Positions 6,527-13,395 of a stretch of 14,857 nt of DNA are shown here, one piece after another. The first letter of the stretch is position 1, and each line of letters starts with the position of its first letter. A program made the position numbers and the translations under genes. The stretch is from Desulfobacterales bacterium (lineage in GTDB: Bacteria > Desulfobacterota > Desulfobacteria > Desulfobacterales > C00003106). The notes beneath the pieces were generated by a model that saw only the letters and a list, made by a program, of their open reading frames with translations, had not been told where the DNA came from and did not search any database. Location of the stretch: NCBI GenBank assembly GCA_030613165.1, contig JAUWMN010000007.1, positions 1-14,857 on the forward strand, given 5' to 3'.

Positions 6527-7905
6527 CTTCCCCACAGCCCATCCTCAAATCTGTGGGCTATGAGTTGAGTCTCACCCTTTTTGAAAAATTGTCGCACATC
6601 TTCAGGCAATGTATTTTTTTTCTTATTAATAGATGGGAGAATTTTTTTCTTTACGAACTCAGTAAGCGTCCCCTCTGTAAGCTTCAATGTGTCCATATAC
6701 TCACGAAGAAATGCCGCGGATAGCACAATTTCTTCCTGTCCTTTTAAGTATTCATAGCAAAGGTGGGCAATATGCAAAACAGCGACATCCTTTTGATGTT
6801 CTACCGGTATTTCTGATGGAGGTAAGACTTCAGGATAGTGTTGATACCTTATGCTCTGGCAAATAACATCCGGGAGATCCCATTTTTTCAGAAGAAGCGC
6901 CCCAATAGAGGCATGGTCCATCATATCAATAAGCAAGGTCATTTTTGGATACTGCTTTTTTAATAATAAGATAACACTCTTGCCGATGTCGTGCAGTAAA
7001 CCGATAGTGCTTAACATCGGCGCTTGCTTTTTGTCGCACAGTTGGGATATCTCAAAACATAGAAAAGAGACCACGGCAGAATGAAACTGTAGTTCTCGAA
7101 ATCCACGAGTAGCCGGCATAACACTTCGGACACCATCAGCAATTACTAATTGGTAAACCTGACTGAAACCGAGAAGTAAGACCGCGTGTTGCAAATCTGT
7201 AACCTTATTTCGCAAATTATAATATGGCGAATTGACTGTTTTCATGACTACACCCACCAAAGAAGGATCTAAGGCGGCAAACTTGACTACGTCAGATGTG
7301 GACACGTCTTCGTCACGAAGCATAACAGCCAGTTTGGTCGCATACATAGGCAAACGGGGGATACCTCTTAATATGTTTTGAATTATCTCCGCGCCTTCGT
7401 ATTCATCAATTTTTGCCTGGAGAAAAGTTCGGACGCGAGCAGTTAAATAGTTGTTTTTGTCGACTAATGCGGCCTCCGAAATAATGAAACTGTTGATGCG
7501 TTGTTTAGCAAGATCGTATAAATTTCGATAGATCAACAACTGGGTCTTGGGCGCTAACGCATGCATGCTTTGTTCGTCGAGGGCCAAGACAGTTACCGGT
7601 TTTGTCGCAAGCGCCGACACAGTCTTATGATTCTGTTTGATAAAGGCAATCTCTCCTACCCAGTCTCCCTGTCGAAGTATGGCAATCTTTTTATCTTGAC
7701 CGGAAAGATTGTCTATTATCTTTACCGATCCCCCCAAAATTAAGAATATAGTCTTGTCCGTATCGTCTTCTTTAACGATAACTCCGCCGGGATCGATTTT
7801 CTTTATACTACCGATCTTATATATGGAAATCAGGTCCTTATCGCTTAACCCATTTAATGCCGGGTGGCGATAATACCTGCTTTTTTTATTGGAAACAGCG
7901 TCCAT
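6520..7905 (-). CDS. Cyclic-nucleotide-binding / HDOD-domain regulatory protein
   Basis: The 461-residue protein has two recognisable parts. Residues about 20-135 form a CRP-type cyclic-nucleotide-binding domain (DDTDKTIFLILGGSVKI, then GDWVGEIAFI). Residues about 175-385 form an HDOD output domain, starting ILRGIPRLPMYATKL and containing KTVNSPYYNL, and retain an HD pair in LLHDIGK (His305-Asp306). HDOD proteins are cytoplasmic signalling scaffolds, often without nuclease activity. In the phosphate-binding cassette the usual Arg appears as Lys94 (QNHKTVSA), so cAMP or cGMP binding is uncertain. No DNA-binding or transmembrane domain is seen. The last ~75 residues are unassigned. It is last in a - strand operon, 24 bases after the CGGC protein. 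The ribosome-binding site is weak. Confidence 0.85.
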   Translation of the reverse strand: MDAVSNKKSRYYRHPALNGLSDKDLISIYKIGSIKKIDPGGVIVKEDDTDKTIFLILGGSVKIIDNLSGQDKKIAILRQGDWVGEIAFIKQNHKTVSALATKPVTVLALDEQSMHALAPKTQLLIYRNLYDLAKQRINSFIISEAALVDKNNYLTARVRTFLQAKIDEYEGAEIIQNILRGIPRLPMYATKLAVMLRDEDVSTSDVVKFAALDPSLVGVVMKTVNSPYYNLRNKVTDLQHAVLLLGFSQVYQLVIADGVRSVMPATRGFRELQFHSAVVSFLCFEISQLCDKKQAPMLSTIGLLHDIGKSVILLLKKQYPKMTLLIDMMDHASIGALLLKKWDLPDVICQSIRYQHYPEVLPPSEIPVEHQKDVAVLHIAHLCYEYLKGQEEIVLSAAFLREYMDTLKLTEGTLTEFVKKKILPSINKKKNTLPEDVRQFFKKGETQLIAHRFEDGLWGSS

Positions 7906-7929
7906 AGTGTTTACCGATCCTGCTAAATT

Positions 7930-8295
7930 TTAACCAAAGATATTGTCGGGCTTAAAAGGATGAGTCCCTTCGATAACCTCTATCCCGGCTTTGGCCTTAA
8001 TCTTTTTTATCAATGTATCCTTATACGGACAATGGTCGACAATACAGGGGCCGATATGAATTTTGGTGGGTTTCTCATCCATGGGCGCATTCCATAATTT
8101 GATCTGGGCAAGCCGGGTGACAATAGCCGGCCCCGGACAATCACCGCAGTTCAATAGACCCATAACCTCTGCATCCTGACCTGTATAGCGCTCGAATTCT
8201 CCCTTTCTGCGATTGAATCCGACCAGACATCGAGAACACCCGATACAAACGTCATCCATAGCCTTTTTGCAACCGACAATCAAAATCTTCTCCAT
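7930..8295 (-). CDS. CGGC-domain putative metal-binding protein
   Basis: This is a 121-residue soluble protein with eight cysteines: Cys9, 17, 20, 23, 50, 53, 84 and 89. The order CIGCSRC, then FNRRKGEFERY, then NCGDCPG, then IGPCIVDHCPY matches the CGGC family (predicted metal-binding domain), except that the name-giving CGGC is CGDC (50-53). The biochemical role of the family is not established; the cysteine pattern suggests metal or sulfur handling. A strong GAGGAGGT stands just before the ATG. It follows the cysteine desulfurase by 87 bases and precedes the HDOD gene by 24, consistent with one operon. A link to persulfide or iron-sulfur transfer is inference from the neighbour. Confidence 0.75.
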   Translation of the reverse strand: MEKILIVGCKKAMDDVCIGCSRCLVGFNRRKGEFERYTGQDAEVMGLLNCGDCPGPAIVTRLAQIKLWNAPMDEKPTKIHIGPCIVDHCPYKDTLIKKIKAKAGIEVIEGTHPFKPDNIFG

Positions 8296-8382
8296 GACAA
8301 CCTCCTCAATCTATAAGTTAGCGACAACAGAGAATAAGATACTACAAATTATCCAATAATAAGCCATGATTGTCAACGATAT

Positions 8383-9510
8383 TCATCCCCGCAATTTCTT
8401 ATATGCAGCGATAATCGCTTCTGTTGCCTGGTCGATCTCTTCCTCGGTATTCTCTCGCCCCAGGGAGAGTCGAACAGCTCCCCTTCCGACCGATTCCGGG
8501 ACATTCATGGCAGCAAGGACATGAGAAAGCCTCACTGACCGGTCATGGCAGGCCGCTCCGGTTGAGGCACACACGTCAGAGAGGAGTTCGAGCAACGCTC
8601 CGCCCTCTATCCCCGGGAATGAAACATTCAACGTATTCGGAAGACGCTTTTCCGGGTGCCCGTTTAAGACAAGATGCGGGATCTCGGAAAGAAGCCGTTC
8701 ATGGAGGCGATCCCTGAGGCGACGAACGCGAACAAAATCGTCTTCCATTTCCTCTTTGGCAAGGGCGCAAGCCACCCCCAAGCCGACCGTAAAAAGCACA
8801 TTCTCCGTTCCCGCCCGCCTGCCTCGCTCCTGTCCGGAGCCGTGAATCAACGGCTCTACGGCAATTCCGTCGCGGATATATAACGCGCCTACCCCCTTGG
8901 GGGCATACACTTTATGTCCCGTAAGCGATAAGAAATCGACATTCAGTTCCGCGACATTAGTTCCGATCTTTCCTACCGATTGGGCCGCGTCCGTGTGAAA
9001 GAGGATATCCGATTCGCGAGCCACCTTTCCTATCTCTGCAATCGGTTCAATGGCGCCGGTTTCATTGTTTGCGTGCATCACTGAAATGAGAATCGTCGTA
9101 GGCTTTATCGCCTTTTTTATGTCATCCGGATCAACAAGACCTGTATTATCTACCTGCACAAAGGTCACGTCATAACCCTGGTTTAACAGGAACAGAGCCG
9201 GACTGATAATGGCGGGGTGCTCAACCGTCGTGGTAATAATATGCATCCCTTTTTTTCTGAATGTGTAGGCGACCCCCTTGATCGCCATATTGTTCGACTC
9301 AGTCCCCCCGCTGGTAAAGCAGACTTCTTCCGCGCCGCATCCGAGGAGGCCGGCAACCTGGCCACGGGCTGCTTCTACCGCTTCTTTAGCCTCTTGCCCA
9401 AGGGGATAGCCGCTGCTTGGATTTCCAAACTTTTCATAAAGGTAAGGAGCCATAGCTTCTGCTACTTCCGGCGCAATGGGAGTAGTGGCGTTATGGTCTA
9501 AATAAATCAT
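8383..9510 (-). CDS. NifS/IscS-type cysteine desulfurase
   Basis: This PLP enzyme removes sulfur from cysteine to give alanine and an enzyme-bound persulfide. Fold-type I aminotransferase V marks are MIYLDHNATTP at the start, FTSGGTESNN (66-74), VEHPA with His98, HANNETG (146-152), HTDAAQS (172-178), and TGHK with the PLP lysine at Lys200. The catalytic cysteine is Cys321 in STGAACHD. The loop differs from the IscS/NifS SSGSACTSG form, and the GAACH type marks a separate NifS-like branch whose partners are less well known; selenocysteine lyase activity cannot be excluded. Length 375 is normal. AAGGA precedes the ATG. No iscU, iscA or rhodanese gene is adjacent: neighbours are a PC4-like gene (21 bases upstream) and a CGGC protein. 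I therefore leave the symbol blank. Confidence 0.9.
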   Translation of the reverse strand: MIYLDHNATTPIAPEVAEAMAPYLYEKFGNPSSGYPLGQEAKEAVEAARGQVAGLLGCGAEEVCFTSGGTESNNMAIKGVAYTFRKKGMHIITTTVEHPAIISPALFLLNQGYDVTFVQVDNTGLVDPDDIKKAIKPTTILISVMHANNETGAIEPIAEIGKVARESDILFHTDAAQSVGKIGTNVAELNVDFLSLTGHKVYAPKGVGALYIRDGIAVEPLIHGSGQERGRRAGTENVLFTVGLGVACALAKEEMEDDFVRVRRLRDRLHERLLSEIPHLVLNGHPEKRLPNTLNVSFPGIEGGALLELLSDVCASTGAACHDRSVRLSHVLAAMNVPESVGRGAVRLSLGRENTEEEIDQATEAIIAAYKKLRG

Positions 9511-9531
9511 ACAAAGATCCTTTCCGGGGAA

Positions 9532-9813
9532 CTATGCGATCCATTTCTGCAACGCGTCAATAATTTTCGTTGCCTGATCCTTACTGGAAATGTTGAATTT
9601 TGACTGCTGCTTATACTCGCCGTTTATTTTGCGATAACGGCGAATGGTGAAGCGATCCGGTCCATATCCTTCTTTTTTGTGATCCCACTGCTGATACCTG
9701 AATACGATCGTTGTCCACGCGCCCTTGGAAAGGATAGCCTTATCCAATTCCTTAACGACAACAACGTCATCTTCTTCGTAATTTATAGTTATGTCATTAA
9801 CCTGTGAAGCCAT
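9532..9813 (-). CDS. Small conserved protein, possibly PC4-like ssDNA-binding
   Basis: A 93-residue basic protein. I do not recognise it with certainty. The arrangement KGAWTTIVFRYQQWD, then DRFTIRRYRKINGEY, then KFNISS and a terminal helix DQATKIIDALQKWI recalls the PC4/p15 coactivator fold (four strands plus a helix, with the IRRYRK strand). Bacterial PC4-like proteins bind single-stranded DNA or RNA. This assignment is a pattern judgement only. The gene has a strong site, AAAGGAAGG, before the ATG and begins the - strand operon, 21 bases ahead of the cysteine desulfurase. A miniature element (9856-9943) lies 42 bases upstream and may affect the promoter. Confidence 0.7.
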   Translation of the reverse strand: MASQVNDITINYEEDDVVVVKELDKAILSKGAWTTIVFRYQQWDHKKEGYGPDRFTIRRYRKINGEYKQQSKFNISSKDQATKIIDALQKWIA

Positions 9814-9855
9814 AGCACCTTCCTTTAATCGATTAACAAGTAAAATTTGATGACA

Positions 9856-9943
9856 TAGGAGGCTGTCCGAGAATTCTGATCCGAGAATTCTGATCCTACT
9901 GCAAAAGAGTGAGAAACGGACATAATTCTCGGACAGCCTCCTA
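9856..9943. mobile_element. Short miniature inverted-repeat element (copy B, 86 bp plus TA)
   Basis: It begins TAGGAGGCTGTCCGAG and ends CTCGGACAGCCTCCTA, flanked by TA on both sides like copy A. The left arm contains an exact 14-bp tandem duplication, CCGAGAATTCTGAT at 9867-9880 and 9881-9894. Without it the element would be 72 bp, the same size as copy C. No coding capacity. Confidence 0.85.
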
Positions 9944-10057
9944 ACAAAAAGTCATGGATAATGGGGAAAATATTCAAGTTTATATCCCAAATAATAAAAT
10001 AAGAAAAGGATATTTAATCCATTTAACTGGATAGTATAGGAACCCCCTTTTTGTTAG

Positions 10058-10084
10058 ACAGGACAAACAGGATGACCAGGATAA
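10058..10084. repeat. Three 9-bp tandem units
   Basis: ACAGGACAA, ACAGGATGA and CCAGGATAA follow one another directly. Their A/G-rich nature and lack of stem make this a simple tandem repeat between genes; no function is suggested. Confidence 0.5.
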
Positions 10085-10164
10085 AGAAAAAAAAAGAGGC
10101 GGGAGGTAGAATGGGAAACGAACACTTTTGAGAACGAACAATGCCAATCCTCTCTTAGACCTGC

Positions 10165-11028
10165 CTATAGTTTGTCGTCTTTGTTTTTTGTCGGGACCAG
10201 TAAGATTTCATAAAGCTCTGGCCAGCACTTCCCGGTTATAAGCAAACGGCCGCTTTTTTTATCGTAGGCAATGCCATTAAGAGCATATGGGTATTTCAAC
10301 TTTTCCGGGTCTGGATTGATTCCCGTTAAGTCTATCCACCCTGTTACCTTCCCCGTTTTGGGAGAAATTCTCGCGATAAGATTTTTTTTCCACACATTTG
10401 CAAAAATTTCTCCATTAACATATTCCAGTTCATTAAGAAAACCTACTTCGCTCTTATCGTCTGAAACCGTAATATACCTTTTCTTCTGTAACGTTTTCGG
10501 ATCCAGAAAAATCAACGTAGCAGAACCATCGCTCATAATCAATTCATCGCCGTTCGTGGTCATTCCCCAACCTTGAGTCGGATAGTGAAACGTTTTCTTT
10601 AGATTAAAACTATCTTTGTCGTATATAAATCCGACATTTGATTTGTACGTGAGCTGGAATATGTGGTCTTGGAGTATCGTGATTCCTTCTCCAAAATAGC
10701 GTGGGTCTAACTCATGCTGTTGCATTACCTTCCCTGTTTTTAAGTCCATTTTTAATAGCTTTGATTGACCATAGAGACCGGTACCTTCGAATAAATAGCC
10801 ATCGTGCATCAGCAAACCTTCCGTATAGGAAGTCACATTATGAGGATATGTCTTGACTATTTTGTAGGTAAATACAGGTATGGTATTTTGGGAGAGAATT
10901 TCTTCTCTGCTTACTTGCCCCCGAACTTTGGGAGCTTCTTTGTATTGTTCAATATTAGCGTTTTGACAACCGCATAACCCCAATATCAACAGGCCCACGA
11001 TGGTCAATTCAAACGTTTTTTGAAGCAT
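10165..11028 (-). CDS. Glutaminyl-peptide cyclotransferase, lipoprotein
   Basis: The 287-residue protein belongs to the beta-propeller glutamine cyclotransferase family (plant/bacterial type), which turns N-terminal glutamine of peptides into pyroglutamate. Recognisable blocks are YPHNVTSYTEGLLMHDGYLFEGTGLYGQS, DPRYFGEGITIL, GWGMTTNGDELIMSDGS, FLNELEYVNGEIFANVW, and near the end ALNGIAYDKKSGRLLITGK. The N terminus has a lysine, a hydrophobic stretch and the lipobox LCGC, so the mature protein should start at Cys21 and be anchored in a membrane facing the periplasm. Length fits the family. GAGGAGA lies just before the ATG. It lies downstream of an attC-like segment whose end is about 40 bases from the start, the spacing expected of an integron cassette, though an ordinary monocistronic gene is equally possible. 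Confidence 0.88.
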   Translation of the reverse strand: MLQKTFELTIVGLLILGLCGCQNANIEQYKEAPKVRGQVSREEILSQNTIPVFTYKIVKTYPHNVTSYTEGLLMHDGYLFEGTGLYGQSKLLKMDLKTGKVMQQHELDPRYFGEGITILQDHIFQLTYKSNVGFIYDKDSFNLKKTFHYPTQGWGMTTNGDELIMSDGSATLIFLDPKTLQKKRYITVSDDKSEVGFLNELEYVNGEIFANVWKKNLIARISPKTGKVTGWIDLTGINPDPEKLKYPYALNGIAYDKKSGRLLITGKCWPELYEILLVPTKNKDDKL

Positions 11029-11068
11029 CTAATTGTCTCCTCTCATTTTCTTAAAGAAATTCAAAGAC

Positions 11069-11182
11069 AGCTAACGAGTTCTTCAGCGGGCGCGGCTTTT
11101 TGCGATCCGCTGAAAGAGCTTTGTTGAACCATGGATTAGAACCGAGCCTTCGACTCAGCTCTAATCCTTATTTTGTTATGCC
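11069..11182 (-). other. attC-like recombination-site candidate (site 1)
   Basis: Read on the - strand, the segment runs from GGCATAAC (11182-11175) to GTTAGCT (11075-11069). A compact inner version starts at GTTCAAC (11129-11123), which fits the RYYYAAC core exactly; GTTAGCT departs from GTTRRRY at one base. Between them are a perfect 8-bp stem (11082-11089 with 11107-11114) next to unpaired spacers, and a second stem (11133-11140 with 11160-11167). Split outer and inner pairing is what defines attC. It sits right after a short gene and 40 bases before the next, all in one direction. No integrase is visible, so this remains a candidate. Confidence 0.4.
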
Positions 11183-11220
11183 GTCTGCCTTTCACAACTT
11201 ACTTGTGAAACAGATAGACG
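11182..11220. other. Hairpin after the 78-residue gene
   Basis: TTTCACAA (11190-11197) pairs with TTGTGAAA (11203-11210) around a five-base loop, and CGTCT (11182-11186) pairs with AGACG (11216-11220) after a small asymmetric internal loop. It begins six bases past the stop of the 78-residue gene. No T-run follows, so it is either an RNA-stabilising structure or part of the attC-like region next to it. Confidence 0.5.
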
Positions 11221-11225
11221 CTTGG

Positions 11226-11462
11226 CTATGCTCTGAGCTTGTTTTTCGCTAAAGCAAATCGCCGTTTTCCTTCTCGTCGTATATGCCCAAGCTCCTCGAT
11301 AAGATGGTCAATGTAGCCATCGAATTCCGCTTCTGTTAGCTTTGGTGTCAGGCGCTTATACGTGCCGTCGTGCCGCGCGTGAATCTCGGCTTCTGGATTT
11401 ATGGGGAATTTGGGATCTACTTCTGGAAACACCAACTTGAAAAATACGGGCTTATTGGTCAT
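11226..11462 (-). CDS. Hypothetical protein, 78 residues
   Basis: I do not recognise this family. The protein begins MTNKPVFFKLVFPEVDPKF, a beta-rich, proline-containing half, followed by LTEAEFDGYIDHLIEELGHIRREG, a likely amphipathic helix, and a strongly basic tail (KRRFALAKNKLRA). It is soluble with no signal peptide. I take the ATG at 11462 because GGAGG (11468-11472) stands five bases before it; a longer frame begins with GTG at 11474, which would place that GGAGG inside the coding region. It is a single small gene between two attC-like segments, the usual layout of an integron cassette. A role in nucleic-acid or protein binding is only a guess from its charge. Confidence 0.65.
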   Translation of the reverse strand: MTNKPVFFKLVFPEVDPKFPINPEAEIHARHDGTYKRLTPKLTEAEFDGYIDHLIEELGHIRREGKRRFALAKNKLRA

Positions 11463-11582
11463 GTTAGCCTCCACTTTAAACGGGTATCAACTTTCATTTA
11501 ATTCGTAAAAGGCAACTCGTTCGATTCTGAATTCTGAAACTCTTTTCAGCAATGGTCAGCTACGAATAGCCTCTCTGCAGGC

Positions 11583-11649
11583 GGTATAACGGAAAGTCCA
11601 CCGGGCCACGCGCCGCTTGCGGGGTCCTAAGGAACGAGATGTTCATGCC
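11583..11649 (-). other. attC-like recombination-site candidate (site 2)
   Basis: On the - strand the segment runs from GGCATGAAC (11649-11641) to GTTATACC (11590-11583). These ends are complementary except for one bulged G and one T/C difference. Between them a GC-rich imperfect stem can form across 11600-11625. At 67 bases it has the size of a short attC and starts six bases after the stop of the 168-residue gene. The right core GTTATAC does not fully fit GTTRRRY. It is weaker than site 1; its main support is position and orientation. Confidence 0.25.
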
Positions 11650-11654
11650 CTTTA

Positions 11655-12161
11655 TTATAATTTATTCACCGCTTTTTTCATCCGATCTTTAATGGCCTCG
11701 ACCGAAGCTTCAACGAGGATCTCTTCGGGCTGGCCACCCGACAATTGAGCCAAAGCCCTCAAAACATCCGAATCTCCCTTCCTCAATTTCACAGTGTATG
11801 TCACAAATGTGTCTGGTTCTTTTCCCTCGGCTTCAGTTGTGGCTCTATTGTTTGTGAGCTTTGAGAAAAAGTCATTTATCCTGTCGTGGTAGAATCTGGG
11901 AGTCTTGCTCAACAGCACATTGCTCAGTTTATTTGTGTCGCCTTCAAAACTCGCTTTGAGCATCGTTTTGAACTCCCCAACACGATTGAGCCCAAGCCTC
12001 CTTCTACAAGCGTCACCGATAGTCTGGTAGGCGATACCATACTCTTGAGAGACTCGGCTGACTCCATATTGGTAAGAATGATCAATTCCATCCCCGTGAT
12101 TGTAACGCTGTGCAGCAACTGAGATGACTTTAAGGATTTGCTCCAAAGTTTCTGATCTCAT
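11655..12161 (-). CDS. Probable DNA-binding protein (HTH plus ribbon-helix-helix-like end)
   Basis: I do not recognise the family of this 168-residue soluble protein. Residues about 33-66 (GVSRVSQEYGIAYQTIGDACRRRLG) read as a helix-turn-helix with an unusually basic recognition region. Residues about 120-160 (FVTYTVKLRKGDSDVLRALAQ, then GGQPEEILVEASVEAIKDRM) look like the strand-helix-helix of ribbon-helix-helix proteins. The middle is polar and may be a linker. A good sigma-70 promoter (12206-12234) and a 10-bp palindrome in the leader fit an autoregulated repressor. GGGGG stands six bases before the ATG. It faces away from no neighbour: all surrounding genes run the same way. It could equally be the antitoxin-like or regulatory cargo of a gene cassette. 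Confidence 0.65.
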   Translation of the reverse strand: MRSETLEQILKVISVAAQRYNHGDGIDHSYQYGVSRVSQEYGIAYQTIGDACRRRLGLNRVGEFKTMLKASFEGDTNKLSNVLLSKTPRFYHDRINDFFSKLTNNRATTEAEGKEPDTFVTYTVKLRKGDSDVLRALAQLSGGQPEEILVEASVEAIKDRMKKAVNKL

Positions 12162-12186
12162 GGTATACCCCCTTCGTTCTTGCCTT

Positions 12187-12196
12187 ACGTTAACGT
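12187..12196. promoter_or_regulatory. Palindrome in the leader of the 168-residue gene (possible operator)
   Basis: ACGTTAACGT is a perfect 10-bp palindrome, lying 10 bases downstream of the -10 hexamer and 26 bases before the start codon. That is a common position for a repressor site of an autoregulated gene. A single short palindrome is weak evidence. Confidence 0.3.
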
Positions 12197-12205
12197 GTAT
12201 AGCGT

Positions 12206-12234
12206 ATGATAAAATAGATAAAGGAGGTTGTCAA
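12206..12234 (-). promoter_or_regulatory. Sigma-70 promoter of the 168-residue gene
   Basis: On the - strand TTGACA (12234-12229) is followed after exactly 17 bases by TATCAT (12211-12206). The -35 matches consensus perfectly and the -10 at four of six positions. Transcription would start about 12199 and reach the ATG at 12161. This is the best promoter in the window. Confidence 0.7.
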
Positions 12235-12306
12235 GAGAAATTTTCAGGGCATAACGACAAGCTTAGCATATCGAAGTATCGAAGGAGAACGCTGGTAATT
12301 ATTCAA

Positions 12307-13380
12307 TCAAGGAATAGTTGTTCTCCCGGGCAATAGCCGCTCCACTTCCCTCAGCGTCCCACTTCCCTCCAGCACCAATCTATGAAGCCGCGCTTCTTCT
12401 TCCTTAAAAAAACGCCAGAAGATAGGGAAAAAGCTTAAATATTTATTATAGATAGCTACTCCCACCAAATCTATCGCCTTTTCCTTGTTGTTTACGAGGT
12501 TTTCATACCATGCCCTCAAAGTCGGTTTGTAGTCATCAACCGAATCGTGGGTAATTTTAAACCCTGCTTGCTCCGCTGCATGCAGGTGAAATGAATGAGT
12601 CGCGAGTAATGAACCGGGGAAAAAAAGTTGACCAAGGACCATTGAGGCGGGACATTCTTCCTTCTCTAAAGAAAAAAACTGTTGCACGAGCTTTCCGCCA
12701 GGCTTCAAAGCACTGTATAATTTTTGCAACAAACGCAGTATTTCATTTGGTCTTACGTGTTCCATCGCGCCGATCGAAAAGATTTTATCATACGATGCCT
12801 CTTCGTATTCCACGGTGATGAAGTTCGTGAGCGACACGTTAAGCCCAAGCTCTGACTTGATGTAAGCCAATTGTTGTTTGGAGAGGGTATAGCCCGACAA
12901 ATTATTTCGGTCGCCAGTCACATCATAGATACACTTTAGCATTCCACCCCATCCGCACCCTAAGTCAAGAATCTTCTCACCGGTCTTGGGGTTTAACAGG
13001 GCCAAGATAAGCTGGGTCTTGTTTTTTTGGGCATCCTCCAGCGTCTCCCTCTCTGAAAGAAAATAAGCACAACTGTAAGACATGAACTCCTTATCAAGAA
13101 ACAACTTGTAGAAAGCGTTTGAGATATCGTAATGCAATTCAATACCAACGGAATGATCTTGGGCGAGCATAGCTCTCAAAATATGCCTTCTTACAAAATC
13201 AGGCGGATAATTCCTTACCACAAACTCTGTTATGGGATTTCTGGGCTTAGTCCAAAAAGTCCAGTTTTCCACGGGGTCAAGAGGAACCTCTGAGCTAATT
13301 CTGTGTTGGGCTATGCTGTAAAGGGGACCATGGGTGAGGGTATTAAGTACAGTTCGAAAGATACGAATCAAGCCAGACAT
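12307..13380 (-). CDS. CFA-synthase-like SAM-dependent methyltransferase
   Basis: The 357-residue protein belongs to the cyclopropane-fatty-acyl-phospholipid synthase superfamily, enzymes that transfer a methyl group from SAM to a double bond of membrane lipids. Family marks are ELHYDISNAFYKLFLDKEFMSYSCAYF-type sequence at residues about 81-107, the SAM-binding ILDLGCGWGG (137-146), GYTLSKQQ (163-170) and SIGAMEHVRP (202-211). The N-terminal ~75 residues and the C-terminal third differ from classical Cfa, so the product could be a methylated or methylene fatty acid rather than a cyclopropane ring, or the lipid substrate may differ. GAGGAA lies seven bases before the ATG. It follows the flavoprotein gene by 15 bases, and a true CFA synthase lies upstream, so the three genes probably act on one lipid pool. 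Confidence 0.85.
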   Translation of the reverse strand: MSGLIRIFRTVLNTLTHGPLYSIAQHRISSEVPLDPVENWTFWTKPRNPITEFVVRNYPPDFVRRHILRAMLAQDHSVGIELHYDISNAFYKLFLDKEFMSYSCAYFLSERETLEDAQKNKTQLILALLNPKTGEKILDLGCGWGGMLKCIYDVTGDRNNLSGYTLSKQQLAYIKSELGLNVSLTNFITVEYEEASYDKIFSIGAMEHVRPNEILRLLQKLYSALKPGGKLVQQFFSLEKEECPASMVLGQLFFPGSLLATHSFHLHAAEQAGFKITHDSVDDYKPTLRAWYENLVNNKEKAIDLVGVAIYNKYLSFFPIFWRFFKEEEARLHRLVLEGSGTLREVERLLPGRTTIP

Positions 13381-13395
13381 CCAAATATTCCTCTA

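Larger units (their letters stand above)
9814..10164. other. Intergenic region with miniature element
   Basis: This 351-base gap contains the ribosome-binding site of the PC4-like gene, the short miniature element at 9856-9943, AT-rich sequence, and three 9-bp units at 10058-10084. I see no gene and no clear promoter in it. Confidence 0.6.

Noticed and set aside
6531..6557. Rho-independent terminator from the CCCACAG/CTGTGGG stem
   Set aside because: The stem lies inside the coding end of the HDOD gene and has no T-run on either side.
8424..8883. Overlapping + strand frames opposite the cysteine desulfurase
   Set aside because: They are shadows of a gene with complete PLP-enzyme motifs and show no start signals or domains of their own.
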